Below, one piece after another: positions 55,791-64,000 of a stretch of 64,000 bases of DNA. Location: the NCBI GenBank assembly GCA_013339765.2, contig JABSTR010003246.1, forward strand, positions 24,669 through 88,668, in the 5' to 3' direction. Source of the stretch: Haemaphysalis longicornis. Lineage: Eukaryota; Arthropoda; Arachnida; Ixodida; Ixodidae. The position numbers were made by a program, and so were the translations under genes. Under the pieces are notes generated by a model. That model searched no databases and had not been told where the DNA came from. It saw only the letters and a program-made list of their open reading frames with translations. Numbering within the stretch: position 1 is the stretch's first letter; every line of letters starts with the position of its first letter.

Positions 55791-55823
55791 TAAAAAATCA
55801 CAAATTGTTTCACTGTGGTGCAG

Positions 55824-55870
55824 GATCATCGGCAAACCTCAGTACCGACGACCTGCACCATGACATCGAG
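55824..55870 (+). other. Candidate 47-nt internal exon
   Basis: Preceded by TTTCACTGTGGTGCAG and followed by GAG|GTGAGT. One frame reads SSANLSTDDLHHDIE. Signals are good but the exon is short and has no homology support. Confidence 0.25.
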
Positions 55871-57292
55871 GTGAGTGAAGTCATCACAACTGGTACTGAG
55901 AGGGTTTAGCGTGAGCTGAGTTCCTTGTTAATGTTCTCCACGAGTCGCCCACCGTGATGGCGATGTGGAGGGTTCGTCTTGAGCACCACCAAGTTAAAGA
56001 AACTTCAGCGGCGGAAACAAGCTGCAACACACTGGTTAGTGCACGTTCAGGAGATAACGTTTGGCAGGTTATACGCAGCTCGCACAATAGAGCACTCAAT
56101 AACTTCATTTTGAAGTCATTGTACTGTGTTTAGTGCCGTCAAGCTTCCGTCACTTCTAAAAGTGTTCAGAAAATAATTTTGAACATGCGCACGTTTTTAA
56201 ATGCGAGTGAACGCTGCATTATCCCCACAAATAAATGTAGTTCCCCGTCTCCAAATCGAAAAGAGGCTGTCTGTTTCCTGTTTCTCTAATGAGTACTTTC
56301 CGGAATTTTGAAACTGACAATTAAAGTGTGGTATCCATAGGCTCCGAGTTCAAACAGAAAAATATACGGCACTCAAACAAACATTAACATTCTTTACTTG
56401 TGTTTCCTTTGCCGGAGTGTTGTTTATTTCGCTTTTTATGAGTCCAACATACGATAAGAGCCAAAATACGCGTTTCAAGAGTAATATCGTCGTGCCTTTC
56501 GCTGAAGTGAGGAAGCGAAAAGTCTGAGTCTTGAGCTCGATTTTCATGCTTTTCCATCGATAACCCGCAAGAAGGGCTCTTGCGTGCCCGGACTATATTT
56601 TATACTTCTCCCCATTCAAACACACCGCATACGACATTTCTATTTAGATCCATGCCCGGTCTGGGCATGTCATGCTTTATTAAATGAATTTCCGCACCTC
56701 CTGGCTGGTTTATTTTTTCAAGAGATTACGTTTAGGAATTTAGGGTGACGTCGCCGGCTATAAAAAAAGGACTTATTACCAGAATTGGCCCCATTATACA
56801 TTTAGTGAATAGAGATGCTCGGTGATCTCTTCAAAGTGAAAAGGAAATTCTAATGAAGGTATAGCGGGACGTGCCCATATTTTCACGTAATCTGTGCTGG
56901 GTAGTCGGAAATGTGAATGCAATGACTATTTTCTATTAACTAAATGTATAATGTGGTTTACAAATATATAAAACATATTTGAAGCTTCCACGCTGGAAAA
57001 AAAGAGTTGAAAAGATTAGGATTAACCCTATTAAACCTTGTGATCACGAGCGAAACCAAAAACTATGTACACAGTGTTGTGTGAAAGTTTGGCTTCGCTT
57101 GAGTTTCGCCGCCTGCCGTCTAACTGTATATACTAGATGGTTGCATTCATTTTGGGTGGCTTGCTCTGAAGGGTACGCACAGCCAGGGCCCATCTGGCAG
57201 CTAGACCGCAAAGATTTATGGAGTTAGTGTCCCCCCCCCACCCCCACCCCCGTTAACGGCAAACATACGTTGTTCTGCTCCGTATAATGAAC
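55871..57292. other. Intergenic, nothing recognised
   Basis: AT-rich, short frames. A C homopolymer run precedes 57250. Confidence 0.4.
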
Positions 57293-57296
57293 TTTA

Positions 57297-57629
57297 TTAC
57301 GCAGCCAATTCGTTGCACCATGCATTGCGAGACATATTTCTAGGAACCAATGCCACTAAATTAGTTACCAAAGCAGTGCTCTCGTGTGCGTACATCATGT
57401 GTTTCCCTCGTCTTCGTTCCTGCAAACTCAGTCTACACAAAGTGTCCGTATATAAGTCGTTAACTCGCTCCGTACCGTCCGCACAGATGGCACAGCGGCC
57501 ATCGAACGCTAAGACACACGGGAATACCTTTTCACCTTCGGCTGGCGCTTGATACCGCACTGCGAATACCCGAGCCAGCGAAGCAATGAAAAGACAGGCG
57601 CATATTGTGCGCCCCCGGCTGAAGGTCAT
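57297..57629 (-). CDS. Hypothetical single-exon small secreted-like protein, 110 aa
   Basis: Starts MTFSRGRTICACLFIASLAR, a basic n-region and hydrophobic core compatible with a signal peptide and possible cleavage after VFA. The remainder contains PCVLAFDGRCAICADGTERV and a late WCNELAA end. The TAA stop overlaps an AATAAA (57298-57293 on the minus strand), which would be an unusually tight 3' end. I do not recognise a family; a chance ORF cannot be excluded. Confidence 0.3.
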   Translation of the reverse strand: MTFSRGRTICACLFIASLARVFAVRYQAPAEGEKVFPCVLAFDGRCAICADGTERVNDLYTDTLCRLSLQERRRGKHMMYAHESTALVTNLVALVPRNMSRNAWCNELAA

Positions 57630-57689
57630 TCGACGGGATGAATGACCATGAAGGGATATGCCGTAATAAAGCTCTGCTCCGAAATTAGT

Positions 57690-58000
57690 GGGATGGCGAA
57701 TAAGTATCAGTGGCCGTTGTGAGTTGCGGGTAAGTGTGAGTATAGGATGCCAGTGACGAGAACGAGCGCGAGTACGTGTGAGTGAAGAATGCGAGTTGTG
57801 AGTGCGAGTGTGACTGGAGGATGCCAGTGGTGACTACTTCTTCGAGTGAGCGGGATGGGAAAATAAGAGTGGTGTGCGCGAGTGGTTAGCGCGAGTACGA
57901 GTGAGTCTGGCGAATTCGAATGGTGAGCGTGAAAGCGAGTGAGTGCTTGAGGAAACATATTTTTTAAGCGGGTGTGCGTGAGTAATGCCCAATGAGTAAT
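57690..58000. repeat. Degenerate GAGT/GTGAGTGCGAGT repeat
   Basis: GAGT units recur irregularly throughout, with GGATGCCAGTG appearing twice (57747 and 57818). The open minus-strand frame across it is a by-product of the repeat. Confidence 0.65.
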
Positions 58001-59540
58001 GCCCAGCAAATCAAGCCCCACAAAAGGTTGCAGAGGCACCTAAGCAGAATTGTGTTTTATCACGATGCGTGACTTCACCTCTCTTTGTGTGGTGAAAACA
58101 TACGTGCTATTGGGCACGTTGACATCGGTGACAATGGTGAATGGTGAGTGGGCCACTAGCCTCTTTTGCCTGTATACGAGCTGCATTCTGACATCTGACA
58201 AAAAAGGATAAGGTAGTCTCTAATTAAGGACAAACTACAATGTATCATATAGGTTCGTCTCCAATAGGAGCGAAGTTGCTCTTTTAGCGGCGGGAGCAAC
58301 GTTACTCCTTTCCACCAAAATGGTCGCCGGTAAACAAGCGTGCTCATTGCTGGGCTTGTTTTTGCGTATGATTATGTATATCTTATTTCAAGCAGGCTGC
58401 GTGTATCTTGTGAGCAACACCTAAGAGGTTAGAACCTGCTAATGTGAACTTCTTTGAACGTCGAGGGGCAATTTGAGCACTACGAGGCTCGCTGCGGCAC
58501 GGTTCACTATGGTGAACGCATTTGTTTGCTGCAAAAAATGAACATTCGTAAACCGTGGGCTCATTTGATTGTTCAACACCAGAGCTTACTTGTTGGTTTA
58601 GTATTCTTGCTCTTAGATATCCTTTAGTGGCACAAAAGCGAAAAACACAAGCATCTACCCCAACACACTTTCAGGAAACATACGTGACTCAGAGAGGCAT
58701 ACATTCACACGTACGCCTTTCCCCGATGAAACACCATAGCCACTATGTCAGGAAGAGAACACAGCAGAAACGACACAAACTCAAACACACCTGAAATTAT
58801 AATTACACATGCACCTTTGGTGCACTTCATTTACATTTAGCTGTCGTTTGTCAGAAGCGAACACCGGGGTGAGGCGTGCCGCTCATTGCATGGTTACGAA
58901 ACTGCACATTATTATTTCCAAAATACCATACCGGTAAACGTGAGGTTGTTAACGATTGCACATATCTCCTTCTTTACTTGATGGTTACAGGCTGTAATCA
59001 AAGAGTACTCAAAACTGGAACTGGCAACAATAAAGTGCGCGAGGTCGTTATGCGCGGTGCGTGGTGGCAACTTTGGGTGATTGACGCGTTTCTTTAGAAT
59101 GTACTGTTGTACGTCACAAAGCAGCAGTGGCGGTTATTTTGAATCACTGAGAGCAGCCAAGGCAGATTAGGCTTAGTATAGCCGATGATATACGATGAGC
59201 GCCGCTATTATGGGCAGGAGCAGCTGTCTGTGGTTCAATATTTATTCACACAACTTGCTCATTTCATGTATGCGGCACTTAGTTTGCGTAAATCAAGACA
59301 GGGTGGCGCGAAATTTTGTGTGGTTGATTGCGCTGGCTGGTGTTTGTTCGGTAGCGCTGAGCAGCGTAGTTCCTCACCGTGGAGGGGGAGAGCGAGCGGT
59401 TCATGGAGGGGCAACGTTGCTCCTTCGCCCGGTATGCGTGCGCCCGAGGAGCAGCCTTTTGGTCGAAGGGAGAACCTGCGCGGCTGGTTACTAACAGAAA
59501 AAGTTGCTCCTTTTCTGCCTTTTTTCTTAGAGTGTACTCC
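58001..59540. other. Intergenic, nothing firm
   Basis: GGGAGCAACGTTACTCCTTT (about 58292) and GGGGCAACGTTGCTCCTTCG (about 59408) are similar 20-mers and may mark two copies of a small repeat. No gene is supported. Confidence 0.35.
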
Positions 59541-59544
59541 TATG

Positions 59545-60150
59545 AGGTAGCTCGGTAATTCGGTGTTGGTGAAGTTAAAATCACCATCATCATCTTCATC
59601 ATTATCAGTCTGTCTACGCCCACTTCAGGACAAAAGGCCTCTCCCCTTAAGCCCCAATTATCCCGGTCCTGTGCTAAATGCGACCAATTTATCCTCGGAT
59701 ACTTCTTCATCTGATCTGCCCATCTAACGTTCTGCCGCCCCCTCCAACGCTTGCCTTCTCTAGGGATCCACTCTGTTACCCGTAATGACCAACGGTTATC
59801 TTGCCTTCGCATTACATTTCATGCCCACGTCCATTTCTTCGTCCTAATTTCTACTAAAATGTCCTTAAAACGCGTTTGTTCGCAGACCCACTCTGCTCCC
59901 TTTTTGTCCCTTAATGTTACACCTATCATCTTGCTTTCTATTGCTTGCAGTCGAATGAAAATTCTCTCTTCGGATATGAGCTTTTGATACTTTTTGCCAT
60001 CGTCATTGGCTAAGATACCCGAGTCGCTATGTTGTCCGGCCTATATTCAACCTTATCATCAAATGACCTAAACGTTAGTCATAACCGCGTGTTAAGAAAC
60101 TCCAAAGGTATCATCCGCGTAGCGGAGATTACCATGCGCCAAAATTGGAT
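59545..60150 (-). pseudogene. RTE-type LINE reverse transcriptase C-terminal half
   Basis: Leftward reading gives NLRYADDT with the RT catalytic YADD at 60121-60110. IRLQAIESKMIGVTLRDKKG (about 59940-59880), EQTRFKDILVEIRTKKWTWA (about 59876-59816), RRQDNRWSLRVTEWIPREGK and DRDNWGLRGEAFCPEVGVDR follow, the standard RTE C-terminus. A stop falls between KKWTWA and MRRQDN, and YADD is in a different frame from the rest. The ATGATG-rich tail (plus-strand CATCATCATC near 59586) fits an RTE 3' end. Confidence 0.75.
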
Positions 60151-60789
60151 ATGAAAGTGTAACGTTACAGGGAGAACAACGGCGGGCTATGTAGCGGGTT
60201 TATACATCAGGTCACCGCATACACGGTTCGCTGATACACTACACAGTTGCATCCACCTGTCAGCTTCCGAAGGCTGTTGCCTTAGCAATGCGAAGTCTAT
60301 CGAAGTGGTTTTGTACTACGCCGCAAAAAAAGCATTGGAAACTTGTGCAATAGGATTACGCTTATATACAGCCACGAAACCGTTTTAACCGGCTTTGGGT
60401 ACACGCAGACAACAATTGTTCCGGCAGGTTTTGTGCAACAGGTTGTACAACGAGGTTAGAGTCGTGATGCCTTAGTCTAGCCTTTTACCTGTTTTTCGCA
60501 GCATTTAGGATGTCCCAAGTTACAACTACTTCCCCTTCCCCCACTTGACGTAGAGTCTTCCTGCCACAATAAAGGCTACCTCCTCCTCCTTTTATCCTGC
60601 AGTGAGATGAGATGCGCCACTGATGGTCACCAGTTTAAACATCTGGTGACCATGGTGACCAAGAACGTTGTTTTTTCGTATTCATTTTGTAGCACCCTCT
60701 CTCATGTGCTATTTAAATCCAGCACTGCTTTACCTTACACTTTACCACAGATCAGAATAACCGTTTTTTCTATTTTATCTCTTTTTCAG
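60151..60789. other. Caspase upstream intron or intergenic sequence
   Basis: Contains a perfect 11-bp inverted repeat (60623-60633 and 60643-60653) with GGTCACC/GGTGACC. It ends with the pyrimidine-rich acceptor of the caspase exon. The open frame that enters the exon from 60607 is intronic. Confidence 0.5.
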
Positions 60790-60960
60790 GCATACAGAAT
60801 GGAGAAGAAACCGAGAGGAAAGTGTATCATTATCAATAACATTGCTTTCGATAACCGTATAGACATCAGGGAAGGCGCTGAGCGTGACGCAAAAGCAATG
60901 AAATCGCTTTTCAGAAAACTGCTCTTTGATGTCACCGTTTATGAAAACGTCACAGCTGAG
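60790..60960 (+). CDS. Caspase, internal exon (start of the p20 domain)
   Basis: A 171-nt exon (57 codons, phase 0 at both ends) with acceptor TCTTTTTCAG and donor GTAAGT. It encodes AYRMEKKPRGKCIIINNIAF, then REGAERDAKAMKSLFRKLLF and DVTVYENVTAE. The order PRGxCxIINN, RxG, DxxxxxxLFxxLxFxVxVYxNxTAE is the first strand and helix of the caspase p20 subunit. The Arg of REGAE corresponds to the substrate-Asp-binding Arg. The catalytic His (SHG) and Cys (QACRG) belong to later exons, which are not found up to 64000 and must lie further right. Upstream prodomain exons were not identified. Caspases are cysteine proteases that cut after Asp in apoptosis and immunity. Initiator versus effector type cannot be decided. 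This is the only clear host gene in the window. Confidence 0.88.
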
Positions 60961-63900
60961 GTAAGTGCTCGTTTTGTTTTACGCAGTGTGGCTTTGCCGC
61001 TGTTGTTGTGTTTATATAAACTTGGACAATTCATGCTGATTCTCAACTATTGCAGAAAAACCGATACTTCATTGAAATAATGTTCTCTTTGATTACCTGG
61101 CACTGTTCCAGGTCGCCCCTCTTTGTATGCAATTTTTTAAACGCAAAAGTTTTGAGGCACGCCTGTATTTGAGAATCGCAGATATTGTGCGACGACCCGT
61201 CCGTCGCTTTTTGTCGCTGTGCGGCGGCGCAGACGATCGCTCTCGGACCGAAACCTCTAGTTGGACGATGGCATCGCGAATCAGTAAGCCAATCATGACC
61301 ACAGAATGACGTAGCTGGATACCAGACGTTGTTTATATACCGTATTGGAAACCGCTTCGAGCCGACACCCGCAAGCGAATAGCCGTGCATTTCAGTTAAT
61401 TCGGGGCTTCTGTCCGCAGGTTCACCGTACACATGTAAGAATCGACGAACAGCGAGGAACCCATTACTGCGAAGGAACGTGTTTGACTTGGAGAAGCAAG
61501 TAATCTTCGCAGATAGCTAGATGGATGACGGGACGGCGGGCTGCCTTCCAGACCTCTAGCATAGTCCTGGTAGTTAGCTCAAGGAACAGTGCCTGCAAGA
61601 AAAGCAGTAGTGCTGATAAGTCATAGCATAGGTAGCGCGATGCAACCACACTGTTCGAACAGCCAGGAACCGATGAGGGTGCAGCACCATTTTTATACCT
61701 GCACTTGTCTCTGTGTAACTTGGCCAGCCCATCCTGTAACCAAATTCGCCACAATTTCTGTATCATCAAAAAACAAGAACAATCAAACAGCCTGCATGCT
61801 GGCTCATACATACCACAATGCTATAATGTCGCTTTACTGCATTACACTAGGATCACCCGAAACAACAATTTGCCCTGCAATGCCACGCGAATAAATGAAC
61901 GACTGATTTGTGCAAATGAGAATATTGAACCCACTGAACATGGTGAAAATGGCCCACTGTTTCAAAATGACTAACACCAAATTTACCCACTAAAGGAAAG
62001 AAATGACGAAAGTGAAGAGTGGTTACATAAGAAAACTTTTTTTATGCCGTAGGGCAACGTTTAGCAAAAAAAGAGGGCTGTGCAGGACAAAAGTCAGTTT
62101 AGAAATTTCGGGCAGTATTTAGTGAACTACTTTTGTGCAGCAAACACCTTGTGTTTAACGGATATATTCCTACAAGACCAATAAACTAGACACCATTCCG
62201 AATATATGCAGCGAGAAAAATGAACATTCCACGACGGCTACAAACAAAATGATAATACCCACAGAATAGCACGGTAATATTAGAGTTTAAAGGTAAAAAT
62301 TCAATTATTAAAACAGAGCTACCTGACAATTACGTGGGCCAATAACTCGGGAATTGCGCCCGATACAGCCAACAGCGTAAACAAAACGCTCAACACATGA
62401 CGAAGGCGCGCAAACAGCGCAGAAAGCAGGTCATGAGCGCCGTCATCTCTTACAATGTGCGCCATCATCTCTTACAAAAAATTAAACTAATGTTTATGGG
62501 TTTTTTGAAGGGTAGCAATTGTACATAAAAAAAACTCATGCGGCACCAGGTTTTTTTACTTTAAGTAAACCTTACAATAGGTAAATTGAATGAAATTGTG
62601 ATTAGCCTTGTTAGGTGTACGTCCATGAAGTACTAATAAAAAGATGTTTTGAAACCTTGGTATGGGTTACGTGCAACGGCAAAATTGAGACCGATATGTG
62701 TACCGGCCTCCACAGAAAAGACAGTTATCCCTCAAAATCAGTTTTCGCGTTTTACTCTATCGGAAGTGTCACATGAAAAAGCAACCGTCATGAATTTTTT
62801 GATACATACTTTCGAACACGCTTTTATTGGTGTAATACATGTCATACTCCGAACATAAACTGTTCCTTCGAAACTTTAAACTTGTAATGTAAATATAGTG
62901 TTTCCAGTCACTTCTATGTGGGTTTTAGTGCTATTTAAAAACGAAGAATTATATGTAAAATTGATTATAACGCCGCAGTCAGACAAGTTTCACATTTGAT
63001 AAGACAGCCGAATTCACTTGAATTCTCCCGGAGGTGCATGCTCCCGTTTGGTTTGGTCTCTGTTTCTCTTACCTATTCACGCTGAGCGGGTTGGCATTCA
63101 GTTGGATGGCTCACCGGAGAAACTCTCTAGTACAATATTTATACACTGTCTACACAAGCAACCTTGCCCAGGCTATGGTATCTTAGCTTTCGGTCTCGAA
63201 TTTATTGCAATTACCACTTCTATTGCATTATTCATGTTGCCCATTTGTGATGAAGTGTGGACTTTCACATCCCTTCCGTGGAAAAACAGATTTGCATTTT
63301 TTCTGCGCGCTTGACATGGTTCGCCGAGCTGTTGGTATACACTTGGCAAATAAAATGCAAATTTAAAATCAGAAGGTTTTCTATGCATCCGTTCAAGGTC
63401 GCGAAGGACGGTTAACTTCGAAGTTTCGTCATAATGAGGTATCGAAGTGAACGTAATTTGAAAAGTGGAAAAACGATTAAACCTCTTTTCCGTGCGCCCC
63501 TGCTAATTCCATTCACACTGAATATGGCCTGAGGTAAAAATAGCCTTGAAGGCTCTGAAAGCACCTGAAGTATTAGTTACGTTAACAGAAGAGATTGCGT
63601 CAATTCATGCAAACAAAAAGGCTCAGAAAGTTCCCGTATCCATGTGGTCCAAGGAATTCTCTTGGTGCGCGGGCCTCCATAGGGACATTTCGCTCCGCAG
63701 TAGTGCACTTGAAATACTGGTAAAACCACTAAGCAGCGGAACAGGGCTCCCTCTACTATACTAATCTTCGTTGCCGACTACCTCTAAGAAGGACCGATGC
63801 CACGCCCTGAATACCGCACCTCAGCTGCGAAGGTTGCGTTTGAGAGTTAGTGCCAACACCCGCGGTATTAAAAACGTGAGGGTAATGCAGTAGAAAGCCT

Positions 63901-64000
63901 ACGCTTACGTGTGACACGTAAAAGTAAAGGTAGACATTTATATGCTTTCTGTAAGGCACAAAATCAGCAAACACCTTGTAGTAACGAAAGAGGGTTTGCA
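60961..64000. other. Probable caspase intron; nothing else recognised
   Basis: Follows a strong donor at 60961, so it is likely intronic. Minus-strand frames at 61432-61043 and 61811-61464 and the plus frame at 63018-63314 are open without a recognised domain. No further caspase motif was seen. Confidence 0.45.

Noticed and set aside
57707..58039. 110-aa minus-strand ORF
   Set aside because: Translation of the degenerate GAGT repeat.

Overview
This window looks like nuclear DNA of an arthropod, most likely an ixodid (hard) tick. Four copies of a tRNA-derived SINE carry an 'AGATCCCCAGGTGGTC' core and an AATC-repeat tail that I associate with tick genomes. There are relics of RTE-, CR1- and other LINEs and of Ty3/Gypsy elements, GT/AG introns, TATA/Inr promoters, and no prokaryotic gene organisation. 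Species cannot be read from the sequence. Nearly all of the window is mobile-element DNA and unrecognised intergenic sequence.

The centrepiece is a complete-looking PIF/Harbinger DNA transposon at 5543-19536, about 14 kb. It has roughly 40-bp terminal inverted repeats (TIRs) and a TAA target duplication (5540-5542 and 19537-19539). It carries two convergent multi-exon genes whose stop codons are only 119 bp apart. On the plus strand is a three-exon MADF-BESS DNA-binding protein (5816-9075, 314 aa, all splice phases match, no break seen). On the minus strand is a six-exon HARBI1-like DDE transposase (19073-9195, about 419 aa, all splice phases match, one single-base frameshift in exon 5). The pairing matches the two-gene logic of PIF/Harbinger elements, in which a transposase works with a Myb/SANT/MADF-type partner.

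Its introns hold further insertions: a 2.1-kb element with GTAAC-rich termini and a 10-bp target duplication (9782-11857), a SINE, and a large fold-back palindrome whose arms carry a THAP-domain exon (14391-17859). A decayed Gypsy element with one LTR inverted (15230-17605) is nested in that palindrome.

Left flank (1-5540): a partial retrotransposon ORF1-like frame on the minus strand running off the edge, two hairpins, a LINE reverse-transcriptase relic, microsatellites and a tRNA-derived SINE. Right flank (19540-60000): scattered LINE, Tc1/mariner, Gypsy, MITE-like and GC-rich repeats, two candidate core promoters with short first exons (28434-28499 and 53257-53332), and several unassigned ORFs.

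The only clear conserved host gene is one internal exon of a caspase (60790-60960, plus strand) with both splice sites. Its other coding exons were not found and the catalytic exons must lie beyond the right edge. Several long stretches (23.8-26.4, 43-45.8, 61-64 kb) show nothing I can identify.
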